64,000 bases of DNA from JAJVID01 sp035714085 (lineage in GTDB: Bacteria; Acidobacteriota; Blastocatellia; RBC074): contig DASTMP010000173.1 in assembly GCA_035714085.1 (NCBI GenBank), positions 1 to 64,000 on the forward strand. Reading direction: 5' to 3'. A model generated the notes under the pieces. The model saw only the letters and a list, made by a program, of their open reading frames with translations. It did no database searches and was not told the DNA's origin. Of this stretch, positions 25,832 to 34,291 are shown piece by piece. Positions within the stretch are counted from its first letter, which is position 1; each line of letters begins with the position of its first letter. Both the position numbers and the translations under genes were made by a program.

Positions 25832-26116
25832 TCAGGCGGTTTCGTCCCACAAGTTGAAAGACTGATCGATCAGATAGCGACAGTCGTCGAAAGCTCCGAT
25901 CCGTTTCAGGAAATCGCGGCTGTCGCCCACCAAGCCGGCTTTGAACCTGGCGAAGAACTCAATCGTCTTCAAGCCATAATGTTGCTCAAAAGCGTTGAGT
26001 TCGGCAATAACCGCATTGAGGCTCTCCTGCATATCCAGCGGCTTGCTCATCGCGTCTCGTAGTGCGGGAAGGTGTGACGGACCGCCTTTTTTATAACTGA
26101 TTTTGATTTTCGCCAT
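25832..26116 (-). CDS. Small hypothetical protein
   Basis: This protein of about 94 residues is not recognised. It starts MAKIKISYKKGGPSHLPALR and continues with one long helical stretch (ESLNAVIAELNAFEQHYGLK) and an acidic, aromatic end (YLIDQSFNLWDETA). Its size and helical content would suit an antitoxin, but no toxin gene lies next to it. It borders an accessory pocket that contains a DUF433 protein, a TIR fragment and a PIN pair. The Shine-Dalgarno is weak. Confidence 0.5.
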   Translation of the reverse strand: MAKIKISYKKGGPSHLPALRDAMSKPLDMQESLNAVIAELNAFEQHYGLKTIEFFARFKAGLVGDSRDFLKRIGAFDDCRYLIDQSFNLWDETA

Positions 26117-26207
26117 ACTTGCTATTTCACCGCACATGCCAGCATACCGCTTGCCAACGCTCGCGGCAACGGAAATGGTGAGTGTGGAATCCTACGTAAC
26201 GCGACTT

Positions 26208-26351
26208 TCAATCGTAGACTTGGGCTAAACGGATTAACACTTCCACGGTTGCGAGCGGAATTCCATATCCATTCGCTATTTCTTCAGGGCCGTCCCCTCG
26301 CTGCAACCATCCGAGAATCGCGTCACCAGTAATCCGAGTGTTCTTTATCAT
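26208..26351 (-). CDS. Short DUF433-family protein, orphan antitoxin candidate
   Basis: ATG 26351 opens a 47-residue frame that starts MIKNTRITGDAILGWLQRGD and continues PEEIANGYGIPLATVEVLIR. This is the DUF433 pattern (IKxTRI, then EEIA and a short HTH). Complete members have about 70-80 residues, with the segment before the IKGTR motif; here the frame upstream encodes a few related residues (GEQIGLP) but no normal start. DUF433 genes usually precede a DUF5615 PIN-like toxin gene, and no such toxin is visible after 26208. It is probably a remnant. Confidence 0.6.
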   Translation of the reverse strand: MIKNTRITGDAILGWLQRGDGPEEIANGYGIPLATVEVLIRLAQVYD

Positions 26352-26443
26352 CGGCAATCCTATCTGCTCACCCGTCTGTATACTGAAACCCGTGAGCAGT
26401 CACGAGAAAAGCCCAATGCAGGGTGCCGGCAGCTTATTTTTTG

Positions 26444-26471
26444 TTGACTTCCCCTTAAACTTTTGTAAAAT
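26444..26471 (+). promoter_or_regulatory. Sigma-70-like promoter for the P-loop ATPase gene
   Basis: TTGACT (26444-26449) and TAAAAT (26466-26471) are separated by 16 bases, close to the consensus -35 and -10 boxes. The coding region starts about 110 bases downstream. The region is AT-rich, so chance matches are more likely than elsewhere. Confidence 0.45.
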
Positions 26472-26582
26472 CTGTAGCTGGTGAAAGTCGTTTGGGTGCC
26501 TCCCAAATCCCATTAGCCATCAATGCGTTCTACCACACAAGTGCCTTAAAGTCTTTAATGCCATAAACTCTATGGAGTTCTG

Positions 26583-28243
26583 ATGATAATCCCAAATGAT
26601 AGAGTGAAGATTAACAATAAAAATAAAGCGGCAGACGACAAGTTCACGTTCCGTAGACATGATACTGTTGGCGCAGAAGCCGCCGAAGAGGACAGCCTAT
26701 TTTTAGAGGCCTGCTTTACTGATATTGGTGACCTCAGCGCTCTTATTGATTGCGAAAGCCCAAAGAGAATAATTCTTGGGAGGACTGGTGTAGGGAAGAC
26801 TGCTCTTATTGACCAACTTGCTAAGGAGAGAGAGGTAATCAGGATTAGTCCTGAGAGTCTTTCATTCAACTATCTTACTAATTCATCAACTCTACAGTTT
26901 TTTCTGGAGGCAGGAGTAAAACTCGATTTGTTTTTTAAGCTGTTATGGCGACATGTTTTACCGTCGAATTGATAAAACGTAAGTACAAAATCAATGATGA
27001 GGTTGCAAAGAGATCTTTCCTCTCAAAGATCGAAGACATAATCACAAGAGATAAGAAAAAAGAACGGGCAGTAAATTACCTTAGGCAGTGGGGTGATAAG
27101 TTCTGGGAGCCAACAGAATACAGAATCAAGGAAATAACGAATAAAATAGAAACAGAACTTAAAGGCAGTGTACAAGCAAAGCTCGCTCCAGTCGAACTCG
27201 GTAGTTCCGGTGTTGCCAGGTTAAGCGAAGAGATAAAGAAAGACGTTGTTCAGCGAGGTCAGGCTGTTATTAACGAGATTCAAATGAGAGAACTGACCGA
27301 TGTCCTTGAATTTCTCAATGAAGATATATTCCATGACAGCAAGCAGCGTTTTTATATATGTATTGATAAATTGGACGAAAATTGGATCGACGACAAATTC
27401 AGATACCTTCTAATCAGAAGCTTAATAGAAACAATCCGCGACTTTTTAAAAGTAAGGAATATCAAAATTATAGCTGTGCTACGAACAGACTTAATTGAGC
27501 GGGTAATTCGTTATACACGCGACAGCGGTTTTCAAGAAGAAAAATATCGGTCTTTACAGCTTATATTGAAGTGGAGTCGGAACCAACTTAAAGAATTGCT
27601 GGATGCACGAGTTAACTATTTAGTTAAACAAAGGTATACCAACAAGCCAGTTGGGCTTAGTGATGTCCTCCCACGTAGCATTGATGGAGTTGAGGCAATA
27701 CAGTATATGGTTGACAGGACTCTGATGAGGCCACGTGAACTGATAGAGTTCTTCAACGAGTGTATTGAGCACGCTGAGGGTTCGGCAGTGATCACAAAAC
27801 AAGCGCTCCTTGATGCTGAGGAGCAATATTCAAAAAAGCGCCTTCGCAGTTTACAGGACGAGTGGGTTTCTGATTATCCATCATTGATCGACCTTGCCTT
27901 CATATTACGAAAGCAGCCAAAACAATTTAAGATAGGGGATCTCAAGATCGAGGAAATGGAAAATTTCTTGCTCAATTATGCCATAGATTATAGTGATAGA
28001 TCTGATGCCCTTTCTCAACAGGCTAAAAATGTAGCGGAGGGAATTACATCTATAAAACACTTTCTGCCCACGCTATTTCACATATTTTATAAGACTGGCC
28101 TTGTAGGATTAAAAACGGAATCTTATGAATCCATGCAATGGTCTTATAATGGACCTGAGGTGATAGTTAACAACAGTATAAATGACGATACTAGCGTAAA
28201 AATACATCCTACCTTTTACAGAGTCCTAGGCATCAGACCATAA
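26583..28243 (+). pseudogene. P-loop ATPase (Sll1717/KAP-like), frameshifted
   Basis: Two frames together encode one ATPase of about 550 residues. The first (26583-26972) carries the Walker A motif GRTGVGKT at residues 66-73. The second, in use from about 26955, carries YICIDKLDENW as Walker B and ends in KIHPTFYRVLGI, a tail I associate with the Sll1717-type P-loop ATPases. The frames join within the T run at 26956-26959; one added T would give WRHVFTVELIKRKY without a break. GGAG precedes ATG 26583. The gene is AT-rich and Lys/Ile/Asn-rich, unlike its neighbours, which points to recent transfer. Related STAND/KAP ATPases often act in phage defence. A sequencing error would also explain the break. 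Confidence 0.72.
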
Positions 28244-28283
28244 CAGTCAGGACCATAAAAAAGCAGTTCTTTGGGAATTGCCA

Positions 28284-28616
28284 TTACGCCATCCGCCGAT
28301 TTTCAATCGCATATTCCACAACAATCGGATAGAAGCGCGACGCCTGCAATTTGTGTTGCGCCAGCATGCGCGGTACTTCTTCGCTCAGGATGAAGCCGGA
28401 AGTCAACGAATTGTGCGAGACGAGCACCACAGCGACGCTGCCGCGTTCGATGGCGTTGATGATTTCGGCGAACCAGTCATCGCCCCCAATAAGTTTGCGA
28501 TCATTCCAGGTCTGCAGCAGCCCTTGCTTTTCTGCGATGCCGAGATGCTTGACCAACCGATCCTTCCACGGTTCGTCAAGGTGGCTATAGCTGATGAAAA
28601 CTGTCGGTACGCTCAT
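28284..28616 (-). CDS. Truncated TIR-domain protein
   Basis: The 110-residue product starts MSVPTVFISYSHLDEPWKDR and contains DDWFAEIINAIERGSVAVVL, VSHNSL, and SGFILSEEVPRML, the usual TIR core including the Glu that serves as catalytic residue in NAD-cleaving TIR domains. It stops at RRMA shortly after RFYPIVVEYA, before the last helix of a full TIR domain of about 130-150 residues, and no second domain follows. The stop lies about 40 bp from the end of the AT-rich ATPase gene, so the C-terminal part may have been lost when that DNA arrived. Ordinary GC content links it to the host side. Confidence 0.75.
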   Translation of the reverse strand: MSVPTVFISYSHLDEPWKDRLVKHLGIAEKQGLLQTWNDRKLIGGDDWFAEIINAIERGSVAVVLVSHNSLTSGFILSEEVPRMLAQHKLQASRFYPIVVEYAIENRRMA

Positions 28617-28685
28617 TGCTCATTCCTGAACTGGCTTGATTGCTGATCGGATCAGGGAATGACGGATGCCGCCAACCGGCCTGGC

Positions 28686-29108
28686 TTATTGTGAATCAAG
28701 GGATACGACCTCGAAGGAATCCTTCCCATTAATTTTGTAGACGTAGAAATCAGAGTCAAGTGTGAAGATCCTCTTCAACCCAGTCACTTCGGCGAGAACT
28801 ACAAGGGAAGCGTCGGCCAAATCCATTGGGGTATCCTGATACTGCTCCATCAATTCACGGACACGTCTCCACTCATCTTCTTCATGGGAGTGAAGAACTA
28901 ATGCGCCTTTTTCCAGATACCGCCATAGGGCTAGCTGTCCCTTCCATCCGCGAAGTTCGCCGAGTAAGTACATCGCCTCGGTAAAGCATGCCCATGAGGT
29001 GAGCATTGGGCCGCTAAGAAAATAGGTAGCGGAATGACATTTTCTGTGAGTTTCTTTGTCGGTCTTGTCAATGAGGGCGACAAGCGGGCCGGTGTCAACA
29101 AGTGTCAT
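28686..29108 (-). CDS. PIN-domain ribonuclease toxin (VapC-like)
   Basis: The 140-residue protein starts MTLVDTGPLVALIDKTDKET and shows the acidic residues expected of a PIN nuclease: Asp5, Glu in CFTEAMYLL, Asp in MDLADASLVVL and Asp in FTLDSDFY. It has the usual PIN length. ATG 29108 is preferred to an earlier in-frame start because the upstream gene stops at 29116, only 7 bases before it, consistent with coupling. With the gene before it this makes a toxin-antitoxin pair. Confidence 0.87.
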   Translation of the reverse strand: MTLVDTGPLVALIDKTDKETHRKCHSATYFLSGPMLTSWACFTEAMYLLGELRGWKGQLALWRYLEKGALVLHSHEEDEWRRVRELMEQYQDTPMDLADASLVVLAEVTGLKRIFTLDSDFYVYKINGKDSFEVVSLDSQ

Positions 29109-29115
29109 GGGAGTA

Positions 29116-29415
29116 TCACGGGAGTTTAAGCCCCTGCTTTCTGAATTTCTCAATCAGCAACTGCCCAAATAGCGTATGGCGGGGCTGAGCGGACGGATCA
29201 GGGTCAGGCGCGCTGCTGTCAATGACTCCTACAAGACCTTCTAAAAGCTCTGCGAGTGGACGTTCCTCTTGCGCTTTCCACTCTCCGTTTAATGGATGAA
29301 GCGGAACGAGCGCGGCGATTCTGGCAAGGTAATCGTCAATTGAGAGGTGCAACGCGTCAGCGATAGCCTGCAGCCTCATCGCCGTTTCCTCTCTGACTTC
29401 AATCTGTACTGTCAT
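29116..29415 (-). CDS. Antitoxin for the adjacent PIN toxin
   Basis: The 99-residue product starts MTVQIEVREETAMRLQAIAD, a strand followed by helices as in ribbon-helix-helix antitoxins. It goes on with SIDDYLARIAALV, then a Pro- and Asp-rich linker and a C-terminal helix, RHTLFGQLLIEKFRKQGL, that could wrap around the toxin. GGGGGA is placed 6 bases before ATG 29415. The gene order antitoxin-toxin is normal. Autoregulation is probable but no operator was identified. Confidence 0.75.
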   Translation of the reverse strand: MTVQIEVREETAMRLQAIADALHLSIDDYLARIAALVPLHPLNGEWKAQEERPLAELLEGLVGVIDSSAPDPDPSAQPRHTLFGQLLIEKFRKQGLKLP

Positions 29416-29538
29416 AAAATCCCCCTCTTTTAATTTAATAAGGATACCTCTCCGCATGTACATTCGGCAACGCCAGGCGCTGGGGCGGACGGCAAACTTT
29501 GACTTCGTGTTTCGGGAGATGACGAGAAAGCGGCCAAC

Positions 29539-31176
29539 TCATCTGCGGTACTGAAACTTGTCGATGCCCAGGTTCTTGATTCGGAGGTCGAGCGTCGAAG
29601 GCGCAAGCCCCAGGGCGCGCGCCGCGCCGTTCGGGCCGGAGACTCGTCCGCGCGAGGCGCGCAGGGCGTACTCAATCGCTTCGCGCTCCTGCGCCTGGAG
29701 TCTTTCATCCATATTTCCTATCAGATTGGCTTGCGGCAGCGTGTCGCGTTCGATGCGGAGGACGCCGCCGCGGGAGAGGATGGTCGCCCGCTCGATGACG
29801 TTTTCGAGTTCGCGCACATTGCCGGGCCAGTGGTGCGATTCGAGCAGCTTCATCGAGCGCCGGTCAATCCGGTCGATGGAGCGGCCGAAGCGGGCGCCGT
29901 GCTTGGCGGCGAAATGCGCAGCCAGCAGCGGAATGTCTTCGGGACGCTCACGCAACGGCGGCAGTCGCAGCGGGAAGACGTTCAACCGGTAATAGAGATC
30001 GCTTCGGAACCTCCCGGCGCGCACGTCTTCCATCAGGTCGCGATTGGTGGCGGCGACGATCCGGACGTCGACGTGAATGGGATCGCTCCCGCCGAGTCGC
30101 TCGAATTCGCGCTCCTGCAAGACGCGCAGTAACATCACCTGCAACTCCTGAGGCAACTCTCCGATCTCGTCCAGAAAAAGCGTGCCGCCATGCGCCTGTT
30201 CGAATCGCCCTTTGCGCCGTTCGATTGCGCCGGTGAACGCGCCGCGCTCGTGGCCGAAGAGTTCCGAAGCCAGCAGCGTTTCGGGGATGGAAGCGCAGTT
30301 GAACTTGACGAGGGGCCCCTTGGCGCGACGAGAACGCTGATGAATCGCCCGCGCGACCAACTCCTTGCCCGTGCCGGTTTCGCCGGCGATCAACACCGTC
30401 GCGTCGGTCGCGGCCACCTGCTCGACCGCTTCCAGCGCGCGTCGGAGCGACGGCGAATCCCCGACCATCTCCTCGAACTTCGTGATCCGGCTAAGCTGAT
30501 CGCGCAGCGCGACGTTTTCAGCTTCCAGTTGATCTCGCAATCGGGCGATCTCTTCGTTGGCCAGAGCGTTGGCGACGGCCACGGCGATCGCGCGCGAAAC
30601 GTCAATCAGAATCGCCATCTGCTCGGGCCTGAACGGGTCCGGCTTGATGCGTGAAAAAACCAGGACGCCGATTCCCTTCCCGCGCGCCTGCATTGGGATC
30701 GAGGTGTAGGCGCGAATCCCGACGGCGCCCAGCTTGAACTCGTGTGGAAACCACGCGTCTTTTTTCAGCAGATCATCGCAGATGTAGGGCTGAGCGGCTT
30801 TTTTGACTGCCTCTAGTTCGGAGCTTCCATATGGCATAAGCTTTTTTTCTGGAGTCGGGACGATGGGAGGAAGTGTTCCCCTCAGCCGCTGATGAACCTT
30901 ATCCACGCCTTCATCTCCGCCACCAGGCATGTCCAAGATATGTAACGCCCAGGGCGCTCCTTGCCTGGCCTCAGGCGCAATGATGGCGACGGCGAAAAAC
31001 GGCACTACGGGAACAAGCACCTTCGCCACCGCCGCAAGCACTCCTTCGAGCTCCCGCTCCGAATTGATCGCCTCCCAGGCCTGCAATACGAGCGAGGCGT
31101 CTTCGCTACGCTCGCCGGCCGGTTCGGCTCTCTCTGATCTTTCAACGAGCATCTTTGCGGAGTTCTTTATCGCCAT
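29539..31176 (-). CDS. Sigma-54-dependent activator with GAF domain and Fis-type HTH
   Basis: The 545-residue protein has an N-terminal GAF-like sensor (about residues 30-195), a AAA+ domain and a C-terminal HTH. In the AAA+ domain are the Walker A GETGTGKE, the sigma-54 contact loop GAFTGA, the Walker B GGTLFLDEIGE, and the arginine-rich FRSDLYYRLNVFPLRLPPLR. The HTH reads SGPNGAARALGLAPSTL. The layout resembles FhlA/NorR-type activators. The ligand of the GAF domain is unknown. A sigma-54 promoter lies at 1696-1710, but a direct target is not shown. It is divergent from the acetyltransferase gene. Confidence 0.94.
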   Translation of the reverse strand: MAIKNSAKMLVERSERAEPAGERSEDASLVLQAWEAINSERELEGVLAAVAKVLVPVVPFFAVAIIAPEARQGAPWALHILDMPGGGDEGVDKVHQRLRGTLPPIVPTPEKKLMPYGSSELEAVKKAAQPYICDDLLKKDAWFPHEFKLGAVGIRAYTSIPMQARGKGIGVLVFSRIKPDPFRPEQMAILIDVSRAIAVAVANALANEEIARLRDQLEAENVALRDQLSRITKFEEMVGDSPSLRRALEAVEQVAATDATVLIAGETGTGKELVARAIHQRSRRAKGPLVKFNCASIPETLLASELFGHERGAFTGAIERRKGRFEQAHGGTLFLDEIGELPQELQVMLLRVLQEREFERLGGSDPIHVDVRIVAATNRDLMEDVRAGRFRSDLYYRLNVFPLRLPPLRERPEDIPLLAAHFAAKHGARFGRSIDRIDRRSMKLLESHHWPGNVRELENVIERATILSRGGVLRIERDTLPQANLIGNMDERLQAQEREAIEYALRASRGRVSGPNGAARALGLAPSTLDLRIKNLGIDKFQYRR

Positions 31177-31358
31177 GGTCGTCAGTATACGTAACCACGT
31201 CTTGAATGTGAATTCACAGAATCCTGTGAATATCGAGCCTCGTCAGATTTCCCATCACAACTTGAAACTCTTTGTTTACAATAGACGTAAGGTGAATGCG
31301 ACACTGGCGCCCATCTTGCCGAGCATATGTCGTGCAAACAATAATCAGAGGAACTAGA

Positions 31359-31889
31359 ATGCCATCTTCCGCAACTGAACGGCCCACAATTCGCGCAGTC
31401 AGGGCCGGCGATGGGCCAATCGTCCGAGACGTATGCGTGCAAATGCTTCTTGACGCGCCGGAAGCTTTCGCGGCGACGCTTGCTGAGGTTGAAGGCCGCA
31501 GCCCCGCGGAATGGATTCTATTTGTCGAACGCTGCGCCAGGGGGACGGATATGTCGGCGTTTCTTGCCGAAGACAGCTCTGGCGTGTGCGGCTTCGTCCG
31601 CGCGGACCTCAAGGATCCTCGCATTCCGCCCGGCACTGTGTTGGTTAGCCAGTTGTGGGCGGCCCCGCGCCAGCGTGGAAGGGGCTTGGGGCGCGAACTG
31701 ATGAATGCTGTGACCAGGTGGGCCGAGGAACGTCAGGCCGCCAGCATCTCATTGGGCGTGGTTGAATCGAACCTTGAAGTCCAAAAGTTCTATGAGCGAC
31801 TCGGTTATGCGGACATTGGAATTCGGGTCGCCTTACGATCGAACCCCACGGAGCAGGTGGTCGTAATGGCGAGGCGACTCGAATCTTAA
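31359..31889 (+). CDS. GNAT-family N-acetyltransferase
   Basis: The 176-residue protein has the acetyl-CoA pyrophosphate loop in APRQRGRGLGRELMNAV, preceded by VLVSQLWA as the beta-4 strand, and the late NLEVQKFYERLGY motif. This is a single GNAT domain with the RimI-like layout. The acceptor cannot be told. ATG 31359 follows AGAGGAACTAGA; the open frame runs further upstream to 31296 without a better site. It may be cotranscribed with the exporter genes that follow after 46 bp. Confidence 0.9.
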   Translation: MPSSATERPTIRAVRAGDGPIVRDVCVQMLLDAPEAFAATLAEVEGRSPAEWILFVERCARGTDMSAFLAEDSSGVCGFVRADLKDPRIPPGTVLVSQLWAAPRQRGRGLGRELMNAVTRWAEERQAASISLGVVESNLEVQKFYERLGYADIGIRVALRSNPTEQVVVMARRLES

Positions 31890-31935
31890 TCTTATTAGGC
31901 GCGAGCGAAGAAATGGTAAGGAGGTCTGGTTAGTC

Positions 31936-33114
31936 ATGAAAGCAATTAATTACCTGCCGTTGATAACCAAAAACAGTTTCCGCAATCGCCGTCGCAGCCT
32001 GTTGACGATCGGCAGTCTGATGGTGTCTTTGTGCCTGCTCGTAATGTTGATGGCGATGTACAAAGTGTTGTTCTACGGCTCCGAACAGACTCCGGCGCAG
32101 GCCGTGCGTATTATGATGCGCCATAAGGTTTCGCTCGCGCAGGCGTTGCCGCTTTCCTATGAAGGGAAGATTCGACAGGTTCCGGGCGTGAAAGCGGTCT
32201 CGGTACGGCAGTGGTTCGGCGGGACCTATCGCGACGCGCGCGAAATGCGGAATTTCTTCCCGCGGTTCGCCGTCAGGCCCGCGGATTTATTCGAAGCCTA
32301 TCCGGAGTACGTGATTCCGGAGGAACAGAAGCAGGCGTTCGCGCGAGAGCGCACGGGCTGCGTGGCGTCCAAACACCTGGCCGAAAAATTCGGCTGGCAA
32401 GTGGGCGAGCGCATCACGCTGGTGGGCGACATCTTTCCGACCACGCTCGAACTCAATCTGGTCGGCCTCTATGATGAGCCAAACAAGTTCGATGTGCTCT
32501 TCTTCAACTGGGATTATCTGCGCGACAGCCTGAAAGCGGCCGGGACGCTGGATCTGGACTTTACCTCGCAGTATCTGGTGTTGGCTGATAGTCCTGACAA
32601 CGTGCCTCGCGTCATCAAAGCCATTGACGACATGTTCGACAACTCGCCCTTTCCGACGAAGACCGAATCGGAACAGGCGTTCGCGCTCAGCTTCGTCGGG
32701 TTTCTCGGCAATCTGAAAATGTTTCTGCTGGCGATCGGCGGCGCCGTAACGTTCACGATCCTGCTGGTTTCGGCCAACACGCTCTCGATGAGCGTCCGCG
32801 AGCGCATACGCGAGGTCGGCGTCCTTAAAACGTTGGGCTTCACGCCGGGAACGATCTTCGGAATCCTGCTCGGAGAAGGAGCGATGATCGCGATCGTCGG
32901 CGGCGTTCTGGGCTGCGCGCTGGCGGAAGGATTTTGCGTGATGCTTCGCAGCGCGCCGATTCCGATCCAGCAAATCCGGGTCATGAACGTGACGCCGTTG
33001 ATCTTCATGATCAGCCTCCTTATCTCGCTGTTGGTCGGATTGATCAGCGCGATGGTTCCGGCGGCCGGGGCGGCGCGGCGGCCGATTCTCGATTCTTTAC
33101 GCCACACTGGATGA
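31936..33114 (+). CDS. ABC exporter permease, FtsX/MacB type (1)
   Basis: The 392-residue protein begins with an N-terminal helix (SLLTIGSLMVSLCLLVMLMA), has a large periplasmic domain of about 210 residues, then three helices at the C-terminus with the FtsX signature SVRERIREVGVLKTLGFTPGT. It is one of two consecutive permeases in an operon that continues with a HlyD-type adaptor and an ATPase. Permeases of this class transmit ATP-driven movement to a periplasmic adaptor rather than forming a channel for the substrate. AAGGAGG lies 11 bases before ATG. Confidence 0.92.
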   Translation: MKAINYLPLITKNSFRNRRRSLLTIGSLMVSLCLLVMLMAMYKVLFYGSEQTPAQAVRIMMRHKVSLAQALPLSYEGKIRQVPGVKAVSVRQWFGGTYRDAREMRNFFPRFAVRPADLFEAYPEYVIPEEQKQAFARERTGCVASKHLAEKFGWQVGERITLVGDIFPTTLELNLVGLYDEPNKFDVLFFNWDYLRDSLKAAGTLDLDFTSQYLVLADSPDNVPRVIKAIDDMFDNSPFPTKTESEQAFALSFVGFLGNLKMFLLAIGGAVTFTILLVSANTLSMSVRERIREVGVLKTLGFTPGTIFGILLGEGAMIAIVGGVLGCALAEGFCVMLRSAPIPIQQIRVMNVTPLIFMISLLISLLVGLISAMVPAAGAARRPILDSLRHTG

Positions 33115-33118
33115 TTTT

Positions 33119-34285
33119 ATGGCGATACCAATTGCTTACAACCTGCGCAACCTCGTCGTGCGCAAAACTACAACTGTCATGACCGCCGTCGGCATCGGGC
33201 TGACCGTCGCCGTGCTGGTCGCCGATATGGCGCTGGTCGAAGGACTGCGGACGGCATTCAAGGCGACGGGAAATCCGCTGCAACTCGTGGTCATGAGAAA
33301 AGGATCGAACGCCGAGCTGAACAGCACGGTGACGCGCGAAGCTTTTCAGATAATGAAGGTGGAACCTCGTATCGCCGTAAACGACGCGCGCGAACCGATG
33401 GCCTCGCCGGAAATACTGACTGTCGTCAACCTGCCTAACGTCGACAGCCCGACCGGCATGAATCTCACGGTGCGCGCGCTATCGCAGGTCGGCGTCGAGA
33501 TGCGCGGCGCGAAGATTCAGCCCGGCGGGCGATGGTTCCAATCCGGGCAGCGCGAAATCGTCGTCGGCAAATCTGTGGCCAAGCGTTATCCGAACGCGCA
33601 GCCCGGCAAGCGAGTGCGCTTCGGGCGCGGCGAGTGGGAAGTCGTCGGCGTCTTTGACGCAGGAGATTCGGCCTTCAACAGCGAAATCTGGGGCGAGTTG
33701 AATCAGATCGGCCCCGATTTCAACCGGCAGGACACGGTCAACTCGGTCCTGGTTCGCGCCACCGACTCGGCGTCGCTTCAGGCGCTGAAAAATTCGCTCA
33801 ACGACGACCGGCGCCTCGGCGTCGACGCCATGGCGGAGCGCGAGTATTACGATCAGCAGACGTCGTCGGGCGCGCCGCTTCAAATCTTCGGACTTCTGGT
33901 GGCGGTGATCATGGCCGTCGGCAGCAGTTTCGCCGCGATGAACACGATGTACGCCGCCGTCGCCCGCCGGGCGAAAGAAATCGGCACGCTGCGCGTGCTC
34001 GGCTTTTCGCGCGGCAGCATTATGCTCAGCTTCCTGATCGAATCGCTGCTGCTCGCGTTAATCGGCGGCGTCCTCGGATGCCTCTTGGCGTTGCCGATCA
34101 ACGGCGTGACGACGGGCGTCGGCAGCTTCGCCACTTTCAGTGAAATCGCCTTCGACTTTCGCGTCAGCCCGGGCGGCATGCTCGCCGGGATTATTTTCGC
34201 GCTCGTCGTGGGCGCCATCGGCGGGCTCTTTCCTGCAGGCAGCGCGGCTCGCAAGGAGATTCTGACCGCGCTGCGAGAGATTTAA
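33119..34285 (+). CDS. ABC exporter permease, FtsX/MacB type (2)
   Basis: The 388-residue protein repeats the layout of the preceding permease: an N-terminal helix (VMTAVGIGLTVAVLVADMAL), a periplasmic domain, and C-terminal helices with AVARRAKEIGTLRVLGFSRG. It starts 4 bases after the stop of the first permease gene. The two are clearly paralogous but diverged, so they probably form a heterodimer with the shared ATPase. Confidence 0.92.
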   Translation: MAIPIAYNLRNLVVRKTTTVMTAVGIGLTVAVLVADMALVEGLRTAFKATGNPLQLVVMRKGSNAELNSTVTREAFQIMKVEPRIAVNDAREPMASPEILTVVNLPNVDSPTGMNLTVRALSQVGVEMRGAKIQPGGRWFQSGQREIVVGKSVAKRYPNAQPGKRVRFGRGEWEVVGVFDAGDSAFNSEIWGELNQIGPDFNRQDTVNSVLVRATDSASLQALKNSLNDDRRLGVDAMAEREYYDQQTSSGAPLQIFGLLVAVIMAVGSSFAAMNTMYAAVARRAKEIGTLRVLGFSRGSIMLSFLIESLLLALIGGVLGCLLALPINGVTTGVGSFATFSEIAFDFRVSPGGMLAGIIFALVVGAIGGLFPAGSAARKEILTALREI

Positions 34286-34291
34286 CGAGAT

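Noticed and set aside
25832..26116. Toxin-antitoxin pair with the small hypothetical protein
   Set aside because: No toxin-like gene is adjacent on either side; only the size suggests an antitoxin.
26583..26972. Programmed -1 frameshift in the P-loop ATPase gene
   Set aside because: The site T-GTT-TTA does not fit the X-XXY-YYZ slippery form and no downstream pseudoknot was evident. A deletion in the T run explains the break more simply.
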